This document shows, piece by piece, positions 22,798 to 34,048 of a DNA stretch of 64,000 nt. Under the pieces are notes generated by a model. That model made no database searches. It worked only from the letters and a program-made list of their open reading frames with translations, and was not told the DNA's origin. A program made the translations under genes and the position numbers. The DNA comes from Miscanthus floridulus (lineage: Eukaryota; Streptophyta; Magnoliopsida; Poales; Poaceae), in contig NC_089588.1 of NCBI RefSeq assembly GCF_019320115.1, forward strand, positions 114,548,123-114,612,122, written 5' to 3'. Each line of letters starts with the position of its first letter. Position 1 is the stretch's first letter.

Positions 22798-24618
22798 ATG
22801 GCGGTTCACAACAATGATAGCATCCTTATGGTACATTATGAAGACCTGCCTGATTAAGATAAGGATACCATCAACAAAGCTACGGAAGAATTTTAGAAGA
22901 AGTGTTTATTGTCCTATACCAAAACACGTGACAACACAATTATTCAAAAATTTCTACTTCCAAGAGTTCTACTACATGGGCAGACAGATACGGTCGAAGC
23001 TGAAGACATGCGTTTCTTTACGAAAGCCATAGACAAGTCTGTTCGTGATGCCATATCAAGCCGCAATGAAGCTTTCGTTAACACATTTCACAATGCCATG
23101 AAAGAGGCGATTCATGGAATTCCAGTTGGTCAGGTTGGATCAACTTGTTATAATATTCTAGATCCATTGACCCAAGGGACTAATCAAGTCGATACCAGTC
23201 ATCAAGAAGCAACACCAACTGGTAATGGTGGCGTCCAGACACTTCAAGGTTCGTCTGAACAAACTCCGGGTACTGCTACAAATCAGATACAGTACAATCC
23301 TAGACCGTCAGTACAACATGTGCAGCAGCTGGCGGGGCAAAGTCAAAACCAGATGATCAATTTTGGCACATCAGGCCACATATCGTCGTCGGCTCAGAAG
23401 ATAGCACCATCCGTTCAGAGGATCCGTAGAGATATAGATCCTTATGTCTATAATCAGAGACTTCAAGCAGCAAACCAACAAATGACCCAACAGACTGAGA
23501 TTCCATAAGGCTATCATTATGGCACGGATTATAACACCCTCCACATGATACCAAATCCAGGATATCAAGGCACGCAGGATTTCAATCCATAGACGGGTCA
23601 GCAAGTACCGAGAAATCCAAATCCGCAAGCTGATGAGTTGCTGCTCAAGGTAACCGAGATGATGAAGAATCAGTTCGGTCTGAAGCCAAAAGGAGTGACT
23701 TTTTCGTACAAATGCCCATATCCAGAATTGTATGATTTGGTCGCTCTTCTTGCAAATTACAGGCTCCCAGAGTTCGCTAAGTTCACTTGTCAAGATGGTA
23801 CAAGCACAATAGAACACGTTAGTTGGTATCTTACACAATTGGGCGAAGCATCAGTTGAGGATGCCCATCGAGTTCATTTCTTCTCCTTGTCCCTATTAGG
23901 GCCAGCCTTCTCTTGGTACTTGTCATTACCAGTCAACTCTATTGCCAATTGGGCCGACCTAGAGAAGAAGTTTCATACATATTTTTACACTGGGACTGGA
24001 GAGAAGAAAATAACCGATTTGACAACCATAAGACAGAGGACTAATGAATAAGGCATTGAATTTCTTTAGAGATTCTGAGAGACTAAGAATCTATGTTTCT
24101 CATTGAGCTTGGCCAATGATAAACTTGCTGCTTTAGCCATCCACGGAATGCTGCCGATGTGGAAAGAGAAACTGCTAGGACATGAATTTGATAACTTGGG
24201 TCAATTGGCTCAACGAGTGGCAACACTTAATAGCCAATTCTAGAGCATACATAGAGATACCTGATTCCAGAAGAGTACCTCAATGGACGAAGCTTACGAT
24301 CCATATTCAGTCGATGATGGCTATGAAGATGAAGAAGAAGAGGTTGCTGCAGTTGAATGGAATTGGGGCAAGAAGACAGTGATGGTGTCAAATCCTTGGG
24401 GAAGAGGAGTTGAGGAGAGTTATGACTTTGATGTTACCAAATCAGACAAGCTCTTTGTTTTCTTGCTTGAGAAGGGGCAGATCAAGTTGCCTGATGGTCA
24501 TGTCATGTTGCCCCCTGATCAGTTGAAGAACAAGAAGTTCTGCAAATTCCATAACGCTACTTCTCATTCCACTAATGAATGTAGAATCTTCAGGCAGCAT
24601 ATACAGAGAGCTATTTAG
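22798..24618 (+). pseudogene. Element C gag, Tat lineage, decayed
   Basis: The ATG at 22798 opens a frame kept through 24618 without a frameshift but with about nine stops. Recognisable parts are a Gln/Asn-rich linker at 23158-23500, the gag core (FSYKCPYPELYDLVALLANY, EFAKFTCQDG, VHFFSLSLLGPAFSWYLSLP, NWADLEKKFHTYF) and a terminal Cys/His motif (CKFHNATSHSTNEC) near 24541. The gene should form the capsid. The lineage assignment rests on the pol that follows. Confidence 0.85.
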
Positions 24619-26163
24619 CAAGGGAGGCTCAAATTCGATACACCTCAGAAGATGAAAGTCGATGATAATCCTTTCCCAGGAGATCAGAACATGTTGATGC
24701 TAGGCTGTTCAAAGGAAAAACTAAGGTCCTAACATCGACCAAATCAAGAGAAGCTGGGACAGTTGATCCCAAAATGCAAATATCGGCTGATGAGTATAGA
24801 GAGATTAGAAAACGTCATGCCGAACAAAAGAGCCAATACGAGCAGAGGAAGATGTCGAAAGCAGAGACGTTAAAGCCACGGGTCACATCTCGGATTCTGT
24901 TGAATAAATGGCAGTGGCAGAAGGAAAAGGATTATCAACGTTGGTTAAAAGATCAAGCATACCAGCATCAATTAGAAGAAGAGAGGTATGAAAGGGAACA
25001 AGTTGAATTACATTGGAATTGTCTCTTCTTTAGGCATTGCTGGAATGAAGGTTTGGAGTTGCCTACCAGACACGACTGTCTAGAATGTAGCAATTAATAT
25101 CAGGAGTATAGACAATCTCAAACCAACCGCCGGTCTATCCAGACTCAAGATGCATATCATCATAACAACATGGATTGGTGCTTAAAAAATGAAAGTGTTC
25201 ATGATCGGTTGGGAAAAAGAGTCATTGGACAGGACTGGGCTGATCATGAAGAGGAAGGCACTAAAAGAAGATACACATGGCAGGAAGGCCAGTGGTGCCT
25301 AGGAGATTTGGCGAGAAGCTAAAAGAGGAGGGTGCAGCGCCTAAGGAATAGAGAGATGGAACAGGCTCAGGCACCTGGTAAAACTTAAGTATGGCGTACC
25401 AAGCAGATAGCTGATAAGAGGCAACCATCCAGAATTCAGAGATCCGACAGATCAGGAAGTTTATTCAGACTTTGACGAGTCAGAGTATGAAGAGATGATT
25501 GCCAAGTTAATAGTTGTGCAGCAAGCAATATTTGATAAGCTAGTCAAGCATCGGCACTTAAAGGCTTTATATATGAAAGGTTTTGTTGATGGGAAGCTGA
25601 TGAACAAGATGTTGGTGGACAGAGGTGCTTTTGTCAATCTTATGCCATACACCACTTTTCATAAGCTTGGCAAGGGACCAGGAGATTTGCTTGAGACCGA
25701 CATGATGCTTAGAGACTTTAGAGGAAATACATCCAAGACCTAAGGGGCAATAAACGTCGAACTAACAATCAGGAGTAAAACTCTGCTCACCACGTTCTTT
25801 GTCATTGATGGGAAAGGATCATACAATTTACTCCTTGGTCATGATTGGATTCATGTGAATTGCTGCATACCATCGACCATGCATCAGTGTTTGATTCAAT
25901 GGCATGGAGATGATGTCGAACTAGTTCATGCTGATGAGTCCGTAAGCATCGCAATAACCGATCCAGTCTTTTGGGAACTAGGAGATTTCGAGTGTTTTTC
26001 TGGCAAGTCATGGGATGGAGGTTTCATCAAGATCAACAATGAAATGGTTTTTCTGTTGCTGTCAAAATTCAGAGTCAGTGGCGAAAGCCAACAGCCAATC
26101 CAAGCAGTTGGCTTTGAGAATTTGGATAATCCAATAGATGGCACAAATGGCAAACTAGGATAG
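24619..26163 (+). pseudogene. Element C gag-pol linker and protease
   Basis: A Lys/Arg/Glu/Gln-rich coil-forming region (24774-25097) is followed by an aspartic protease. It has MLVDRGAFVNLMP at about 25612-25650, where the family has D-S/T-G, and then NLLLGHDWIH near 25828-25858. It stays mostly in frame 1, with the coil region in another frame and several stops. The change of the conserved second active-site residue to Arg would by itself inactivate the protease. Confidence 0.75.
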
Positions 26164-26244
26164 GGCTTCACGTCGGCCGATGAATTAGAAGAGATAGATA
26201 TTGGTCCTAGAGATAGACCTAGGCCGACGTACGTAAGTGCTAAG

Positions 26245-27462
26245 TTGGATCCCGAGTATAAACAAGAATTGATTGATTTATTAAAGGAATTCAAGGATTG
26301 CTTTGCTTGGGAATACTATGAGATGCCTGGTTTGGACCGATCGATTGTCGAACATCAGTTGCTAATCAAACCTGGACATTGGCCGTTTAAACAAGCTCCA
26401 AGGAGATTCAACCCAAATGTGCTTGATGATATCAAAAAGGAGACTAAGAGGTTGCTGGAAGCAAAATTTATCCAACCGTGTCGATATGCGGAGTGGATAT
26501 CGAATGTTGTCCCTGTATATAAGAATAATGAGAAATTGAGGGTTTGCATTGATTTCAGGGATCTGAATAGAGCCACACCTATGGACGGTTATCCAATGTC
26601 GATAGCTGATATGTTAGTGGATGCAGCAGCCAAACACAAGGTTATTAGCTTCATGTACGGTAATGCAGGATATAACCAAATTTTCATGGCTGAGGAAGAC
26701 ATAGCAAAGACCACTTTCAGGTGCCCTGGTGCAATCGGTCTATTTGAATGGATCGTGATGACCTTTGATTTGAAGAATGCCGGTGCAACTTATCAAAGGG
26801 CAATGAATTACATTTTCCATAAGTTGATCGACAGGATTATTGAGATTTACATCGATGATGTGATGGTAAAATCCAAGGGATACAAAGAACACCTAGCTGA
26901 CTTGCGAGAAACCTTGGAATGCATGAGGAAGCATGGTTTGAAGATGAATCCTAACAAGTGTGCTTTTGGAGTATCAGCCGGACAATTTTTGGGATTCATG
27001 GTTCATGAAAGAGGAATCAAAGTTGGTCAGAAAAGTTTAAAGGCAATTGACGATGCGGTTCCCCCAACCACCAAAATAGAGTTACAGTCTCTGCTGGGAA
27101 AGATTCATTTCATCAGAAGATTCATTTCAAATTTGTTAGGAAGGATCCTCCTGTTTTCTCCCTTGCTGAGATTGAAAAGTAATCAAGAATTCACGTGGGG
27201 TGACATACAACAGAAGGCGTTTGAAGAAATAAAAGAATATATGAAGTGTCCACCCATACTAGTCCCTCCTCAGCAAGGTAAGCCATTTAAGTTGTACATA
27301 TCGGCTGACGATAAGACAATTGGATCAACCCTGATTAAAGAATTCGATGGGAAAGAGAGGGTTGTTTTCTATTTAAGTAGGAGGCTACTGGATCTAGAAA
27401 CAAGATATTCTCCCATCGAAAGGTTATGCTTATGTTTATATTTCTCTTGCACTAAATTATGA
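26245..27462 (+). pseudogene. Element C reverse transcriptase and first RNase H
   Basis: This is a 405-codon open stretch, the longest retroelement frame in the window. It contains the Tat/Athila-type pre-RT block (CFAWEYYEMPGLDRSIVEHQ), VCIDFRDLNRATP, the YIDD catalytic motif at 26848-26859, and a gypsy-type RNase H (LYISADDKTIGSTL). It ends in a stop inside RNase H, where the expected sequence continues in other frames. It belongs to one gag-pol polyprotein with the flanking pieces. Confidence 0.92.
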
Positions 27463-27540
27463 CACTACTTATTATCAGCCGAGTGCATGGTTGTTTCCAA
27501 GGCTGATGTGGTTAAGCACATGTTATCAATGCAATACTAA

Positions 27541-28073
27541 ATGGAAGAATGGGAAAGTGGATTCTTGTGTTATCGGAATTTGACTTGAAGTACGAATCGG
27601 CTAAAGCAGTCAAAGGATAGGTAATGGCCGATTTTATCACTTAGCATCACAAGCCAAGCATTAGTTATGCAGAACCGATGCCCTAGACACTGTTGTTTGA
27701 TGGATCATCATGCAAGCAGGGTGGTGGCATTGGTATTGTTATCATTTCGCCTTAGGGGGCAAGCTTTGAGTTTGCTTTCCCAGCTGAACCAATAGTTATT
27801 AACAATCAAGTGGAGTATGAGGCTATTCTCAAAGGACTTCAACTTCTCCATGAAGTAAAGGCCGAAGCAATTGAGGTATTTGGAGATTCACAGTTAATTA
27901 TTAATCAGTTGATCAGCTTATATGAGTGCAAAGAAGAGACTTTGAAAGAATACTATGATGGCTGCCAAAAGTTAATCAAGGAGTTTCTTCACATATCCCA
28001 AGAGCGCAAAACCAAGAAGCTAACTGTCTGGCTCAAAGTGCATCTGGGTATCGAGTATTTCGGGAAATATTGA
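27541..28073 (+). pseudogene. Element C second (archaeal-type) RNase H
   Basis: The order is LLFDGSSCKQGGGIGIVI, NQVEYEAILKGLQ, then VFGDSQLIINQLI, giving the D, E and D of an archaeal-type RNase H. A second RNase H after the gypsy-type one defines the Tat lineage. The frame has moved to frame 3 and TAG codons interrupt the start. Confidence 0.88.
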
Positions 28074-29356
28074 GTAGTGAAGCCTCAATTGATGATTGGA
28101 GAGTTGAAATAGCCAATTACCTTAGGGATCCATCTCAGAAAGTTATTAGGAAGCTAAGGTATAAGTCGACTAAATATGTTTTGTTGGATGAGCAGTTATA
28201 TTATAAAATAGTCGACAGAGTGTTGCTCAAATGCTTAAACCAAGAAGAAGCTAAGGTATTGATGGGAGAAGTGCATGAAGGGATATGTGGAGCTCATCAA
28301 TCGGCTCATAAGATGAAATGGATTATTCGCAGAACTGGATATTTCTGGCCAACAATACTAGAATACTGTTTTGAATACTACAAGGGATGCCAAGACTATC
28401 AATGTTTTGGTAATATCCAGAAATCACCTGTGTCGGCCATGAACCCAATAATCAAGCCATGGTCGTTTTAGGGCCGGGGAATTTATTTGATTAGCCAAAT
28501 CTTTCCACCCTCAAGCAAGGGGCATAAGTTCATATTGGTGGCAATAGACTACTTCACCAAATGGGTTGAGGCAGTTCCCCTAAAAATGGTAACTTCAAAA
28601 AATATGGTTGATTTTGTCAAGGAGCATATCGTGTATCATTTTGGGATTCCTCAAACAATCACTACCGATCAAGGGACCATGTTCACATTAGAGGAATTCA
28701 GAGATTTTGCTACCAGTATGGGGATCAAGCTGCTAAATTCATCTCCTTACTATGCTCAAGCTAATGGTCAGGCAGAGGAGTCCAATCAAATTATGATTAA
28801 GCTGATCAAGAAGAAAATTGAGGAACAACCAAGGAAGTGGCATTCGAGGCTTAATGAGGCATTATGGGCATACAGGATGGCCTATCATGGTTCAATTAAA
28901 ACATCACCTTACGAACTTGTGTATGGCCATAACGTAGTTCTTCCTTAGGAAATTCAGACTGGATCGAGGCGTGTTATGTTATAGAGCGATTTGACAGCTG
29001 AAGTCTAGAAAAATCTTATGATGGATGGCTTAGAAGACTTAAGTTGCCTTTGGCTGTGGGCTCTCGAAAATATTGAAGCCAATAAACTGAGAGTCGCAAG
29101 ATATTACAATAAAAAGGTCAAGAATAAGCAAATTTTTGAAGGAGATTTGGTTTGGAAAGTGAAATTGCCGATCGGGTCAAAGGACAGCAAGTTCGGCAAA
29201 TGGTCACCCAATTGGGAAGGGCCTTATCGGATCAAACGTTGTGCTCCTAGTAATGCGTATATTCTGGAGACACTAGGAGGAGAAGAAGAGTTTGGCCGAG
29301 CAATCAATGGGAAATATCTGAAGAAATATTATCCCAGCGTTTGGATTAACAGTTAA
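28070..29356 (+). pseudogene. Element C integrase
   Basis: The zinc-binding region (MGEVHEGICGAHQSAHKM, later YYKGCQDYQCFG) leads to the catalytic core: VAIDYFTKWVEA, TTDQGTMFT and QAEESNQIM supply D, D and E. A C-terminal DNA-binding region (FEGDLVWKVKLP, NWEGPYRIKR, NGKYLKKYYP) ends at 29356. It is in frame 2 throughout with four TAG stops. No chromodomain is present, as expected for Tat elements. Confidence 0.92.
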
Positions 29357-29577
29357 AAAACCAATTTGTTCGGTTGACAGCTCTAATAGCCGATGTCAGA
29401 AAGGTATCACCTTTAGTGCAAAAAATGAACCTAAAAGAACAAAAGTTGGTACAATGCGTATCGCCTATAGGGGGAAAGCAAGCATGGATGAAGTAATATG
29501 CATAATACAAAGTGCGAAAACAAAGGAAAATCATTCATGACGAGGGAATTGTTTGCTAAAAAATCACTTATTACAAG

Positions 29578-30351
29578 CTACGGGTTGGAGAACAATTTGC
29601 TCACTACATCGTCGGCCGAAGTATTGAAAGCTATAGAGTTGGCGATGCTAGATAATTCCTCAGTCAAACATTCATGATCCCCGAGGGGCACTGCATCTAG
29701 GAAACCATGAGGAAGAAGCTGAAGATTGTGGCCAGAGCGGACTTGTGTAGTGGCCAACGCTGTGGCAGTGCCATGGCAAACACCATGGAGAGCGACCTCC
29801 CTGACGCGGTTTGGAACGTCATGCAAACGGATTGCCAGAATAGTGCCCCTGGCATTAACAAACCCCGCCGCATGATCTGTGGCTGATCGAAGGCTTTTCA
29901 ACTGAGCAGTTAGATCTAAAAATTCAAAGGAAGGGACGATCAGAAAATCTCAAAAGCAAAAGTTAAGAAAAGCTAAGAAGATTGTGGTAGCCTTCTCACC
30001 TATGATTCTAGCTTCAGCCTTGGCCAGCTGTTCCCTTAGGTCGGCCTCGAAAGACGATTAGATTTGAATCATGGCCAGAGCCGATTCCACGAGGGAAAGG
30101 CAGTTGGATAGACTCTGATCAGTCCGATCAATGGAAGCGATTAGATCAACATTATCGATCTGCCTCCTCGGATAACTAGGGAGCTGGCAATGAATCAGTG
30201 TTGAGGATGATCCCGACGGCTGAGCCGGGTTGACCCTGTGCTCCGGAATGAGGGGGATATCCCGAGTGGCACCTTCCCGGTGATGAAGGCATTGGCGTGA
30301 TGATGCAGGCTCGTTAAGAGCCTCCTCAGCAGGTCTCTTGCTGTTCTCCAT
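29578..30351 (-). pseudogene. Antisense accessory gene of element C, two exons, one nonsense mutation
   Basis: On the minus strand an ATG at 30351 opens exon 1 (30351-30000), which ends at a GT donor (29999-29998). An AG acceptor (29917-29916) precedes exon 2 (29915-29578). The 84-base intron keeps the frame exactly: 690 coding bases, 229 residues. The only lesion is a TAA at 30060-30058. Exon 1 has YPRRQIDNVDLIASIDR and CLSLVESALAMI, similar to the gag N-terminus of element B. After the lesion comes a helical stretch (FEADLREQLAKAEARI). Exon 2 has ATDHAAGFVNARGTILAIRL, VREVALHGVCHGTATALATT and a short Asp/Glu-rich end. It lies between pol and the 3' LTR, where Tat elements often carry extra genes. 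Function unknown. Confidence 0.8.
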
Positions 30352-30443
30352 GATCTCAAGCCTACAGAAGAGCCGGAACTATACTAAGGATGCAGAAGGT
30401 TTGAGACAAGACAGGTAGCGTTCGGAGCCCCAGCCGTGGTCTG

Positions 30444-30451
30444 TATATATA
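30444..30451 (-). promoter_or_regulatory. TATA box of the antisense accessory gene
   Basis: TATATATA lies about 93 bases upstream of the minus-strand ATG at 30351, in a GC-rich surround (CCTGGGC before it on that strand). It is the spacing expected of an autonomous promoter, independent of the LTR. Confidence 0.6.
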
Positions 30452-31349
30452 GCCCAGGGAGGCAAGGAGATGGATTTAGCCGAGGATGTGAAAACTGAAA
30501 ACAGATACAGAAACAGATCGGCATTCTAGATTTCAGGGGATAGATAACGAAGAGATAACAAATTCGAGCTTATTGCTTCCCCAGATTACAAAATGTCATG
30601 GGTGAGTACAAAGAATTTACATTGACCAGAAATTAACCCCCAAGACTTCTTTGGATTGAAGGGAGTCTGGGTCCCCACGAGGCCGAAGGTTATCAAGAAT
30701 TAAGTCACATCAGCAAGTTAGCAAACTTATGTCAGGAGAAAGGGAAAGGCTGCCCGCTTAATAGACGCCTAACTAGTCTCTTGAAGACTAGGAATTGCAG
30801 GAAAGAAGCCTGTGGCTCTCCCAGTGGGCGTTTGATGAAGCAAACAAGGGAAAAGTGTCCACACATTCTAGCCCTTGCAAACACTAGAATAGCTCTGCGA
30901 GCCTAGTGAGAACACGCAGGCGGCATCACAAGACTTCTTCTAGCCACAGCAGCTGATTCTCTTGCTCGACAAGGTGCTAGAATGAGCGACAAAATCACCC
31001 TACACACAAGAATTCTTCTAACCACTCAGGATCTTCATAGCAAAGAGATGAACCATGGAGGGTCCAATGAAGTCAGAGCTCGAGAGGGCAGGAAGAAGAG
31101 AAACATAGCTAAATAGTTGAGTTGCTCTCGCTGGGGTCGGATAGGCATTTTATAGCTAGTCTGGGAAAATGAATCCAAGTGCCCATGAAACAGTGATGCT
31201 CTTGTGAGAAGTTTTGAGGCATGGGCTCGTGAATGGATGCAAACAGCGACAAATAGTGGGCCCCGGATCAAGGTTCTCTACCAGTGACTGTGGACCAATC
31301 AGGGATGCAGACATGATAATTTTGGAATAAAATTACTTTTATCCCAAAA
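30452..31349. other. Element C 3' non-coding region
   Basis: The sequence upstream of the antisense gene runs to the polypurine tract. I see no further coding signal or tandem array in it. Confidence 0.5.
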
Positions 31350-31360
31350 TTGGGGGCATG
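31350..31360 (+). other. Polypurine tract of element C
   Basis: TTGGGGGCATG directly precedes the 3' LTR, the normal position for plus-strand DNA priming. Confidence 0.8.
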
Positions 31361-33154
31361 TGTTTACACCGGAATTTGGTAGAAGGATCTCAGAAGCTCG
31401 GGAGCTCCCAGGATCATGACAGCAGGGGATCAGTTGCGTGCAGATCGAAACCAACTGATTCGGATGCAACGCTAGAATCGACTTTCTTCAGATAGCGCCA
31501 GTAGATAACGACGGAGGCTATGATCGGCACTGAGATGAGACATGCTGGACTCTACAAAAAGGGAAAGATTAGAGTCCAAGTTATCTTAAATTAGGAATGT
31601 TTTCATTATGCCAAAGATTGTATTAAGTCATACTCGAGTAGGGCTCATTTTAGGCCCCGGGTATACATACCAAACCCTGACTATTGTAAACATGAACCAA
31701 TCAATCAAATACAAGTCAATTAGTTTTTTCAGCTCTGGCCACCCCTTAGGAGTAGGAGTAGAGTAGATCTCGGCGAGTTCTTCGGCAAGTATGGCTGCAT
31801 TGATTCGGTCAACCTCCACTGCTTGTTGTAAGTACCGTCATGGTTTATACCTCTGTTCGTATGGCTACATCGATCCGGTCGACCCCCACTATGGCTCTGG
31901 TATAAGCTAGTTATCGACTCTTGCCTATTTCAAGTATGGCTTGTGTGATTCTGCCTCACACCCCACTACTTGAATTGGATCAAGGTCAAGTTATCGGCTC
32001 TATCTTAGAATAGCAGTCTTTGGTAGATTCATTAAGTTACCGATATTGCTTATTGCTTTCATTGCTTATCTAATTACAGCAATATCACTCTGCCCGATTG
32101 AGATTGATCTAGATCGGCCTTATATCTTGTTTAACTCATCATTTGCTAATCTAAAACTGATCTAATCTACATCTTAAGCGATGAGTTATGTTTTTTATCG
32201 GTTGTTTTGCGTCAATCTTAATCATGCATAGCGTGCGGTTAAGGCATGTTCAATCTTGAGTAGATCTATCGGTTAGCAAGAATTGTTTCATGGCCCGTCA
32301 TCATGGCCTGTGGGATTCTACCTCTTACCCCACTGTTGACACCGTGGAGTGGGGATAGTTGGTTAATAGACCCATTCCTGAGAAGACATGACCTTAACTG
32401 TGTGCTATGCCTGAATTGGCTATTTAGCCGATATCGAATGCTTTCACGGACAGTTCACATCACGAGATTGTTGAAGTAGAGATAAGTTGAAAGATGTGTT
32501 AGCCCCATGATCTTGTTATTGTGTTATGGCCTGCATGATTCTACCTCATGCCCCACTGATATTAGTAATGAGTTAGGGTTGTCGAGTCTATTGTTGTTTC
32601 TACGGCCTGCATGATTTTGCCTCATGCCCCACTGGTCATGGTGATAGATGAGATCTAACATGTTCATTAGATTTATCTTTATTAAATGATTAAGTGATGT
32701 TGAATTGTTTCTTTATACAAAAAGGAGTTCGGTTGCTCGTAATCATTGGCTCAGTATGGACCGATCATCATTGATATCTCATTGCCATTGATTAATTTTC
32801 GTTTAAATGATGTTTATCCTGAATGATAACCGATTCACCTCACACGACCCCATGAGCTCTAACTGACTTATTCTCATGAATATACTGGAATCGACTATTT
32901 AGCCGATTTCCTTCCATATCGGCTCTCACAACCGTACATTCGGGACTGTCTGGCAGCACCGGTAAGTTCCGCCCTTAACTACTGATGAACTTTCTCTCCT
33001 TGTCAATTGTAGGGTCAAATTAACTGGCACACCTCAGGAGGATTGCGTAGGATCAACCACCCCTGCGTTGAAGCTAGGCGGATCTGCTCCATCGAGCGGA
33101 CCCTTCCGACTTGCTGCGTGTGTCCTCGGCACGGGACAAAATTCTGTGTCGACA
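31361..33154 (+). repeat. 3' LTR of element C
   Basis: It is 1794 bases, the same length as the 5' LTR, and aligned along its whole length. It ends GTGTCGACA, followed by the target duplication TATTC. Confidence 0.95.
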
Positions 33155-33159
33155 TATTC

Positions 33160-33566
33160 CCACTAGTTGAGTAAGTCTTGTGAGTACATTGTGTACTCAG
33201 GGTTTATTTACCCCTGTTGCAGGTGCTGCTTGAGGAGTAGCCATTGTGTGAAGGATTCTTCTAGTGGGCACAGACGGATCCTTGTACATTATCGATAGAT
33301 GTTTATTTTCATTCCACTGTTTAATTTCCGTACTCTGAATTTGGTAATGTAATAATGTATTTCTAAGAACTCTGATTGTATGAAATGGACTAAGTATTGT
33401 AAACTCATCTCATTATTGGATCCTAGAGGAAAAATGTGGATTATTCAAGTTCTCCCTTAGGGTGTGCTCGATGGAATCCGCCTGATGTAGCTTGCTTTCA
33501 GGGTGCTTAGTGTCAGGTGGAAGATGAGCACCTCTGAAGGTGTGTTATTTCGAGCGGTTCTACCAC
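33160..33566 (+). repeat. 3' LTR of element A, second piece
   Basis: It continues the alignment with 9036-9442 of the 5' LTR after the element C insertion and ends GCGGTTCTACCAC. The next bases (TGTGC) could pair with TTTGC at 8057-8061 as a decayed target duplication, but this is weak. Confidence 0.85.
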
Positions 33567-34028
33567 TGTGCTCTAGCTCTAGCAGGAAGGACGCCACCAC
33601 GTTCTGTATCCTGAAAGGTAGGTCCAGGAGGTAGTACCAGAAGCGATCTGGTGGTGGGAGCACCTAACCAGTGGTGATCTGGTGGTGGACGTTAGCCAAC
33701 ATGTAGGACATTTGGTGGCGGTCCAACACAGTGGGGTTAGGGCCTAGACCCTACTGGATCTGATGGGCTAGAACCTCAAGATCTGCTCCCAAGAGCCCTG
33801 GCGGAGGGGGTGACACCAGGGGCCCGTGGAGTGGACAAAGCTCGCCGTAGCTATCAGCGATGTAGGTCAGGCTCCCAAAGTTGAGGACCTAGCCTAGAGC
33901 GAAGGCATCGGCCATGACGGAGAACTCATTGAGGAAGTAGACACCGCCGTCTGGGGTGGTGCTGCTTGCTCCGGTGATGAGGCGGGTGACTCCAGCCACC
34001 ATAGAGCCAGAATCACACTTGATGCTGC
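33567..34028 (-). other. Element D interior next to its primer site
   Basis: GC-rich sequence that on the minus strand would be the leader after the primer binding site. Both strands have many stops and no gag motif is visible. Confidence 0.5.
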
Positions 34029-34048
34029 CCCCTACCTAGCACGCTAGC
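34029..34048 (-). other. Primer binding site of element D (decayed)
   Basis: Read on the minus strand it is GCTAGCGTGCTAGGTAGGGG, differing from the GGCGCGCCAGGTAGGGG form mainly by transitions at CG and CAG sites. It sets element D's orientation. Confidence 0.65.

Larger units (their letters stand above)
20966..33154 (+). mobile_element. Element C: complete Tat-lineage Ty3/gypsy retrotransposon, 12.2 kb
   Basis: Both LTRs are 1794 bases, start TGTTTACACC and end GTCGACA. The 5-bp target duplication TATTC flanks it (20961-20965 and 33155-33159), and the element splits element A's 3' LTR. Primer site, gag, protease, RT, gypsy-type RNase H, archaeal-type RNase H, integrase, antisense accessory gene and polypurine tract are all in place. 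It is the most complete element of the window, but its coding frames are broken by stops. The two LTRs differ by several percent by eye, mostly transitions. Confidence 0.95.
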
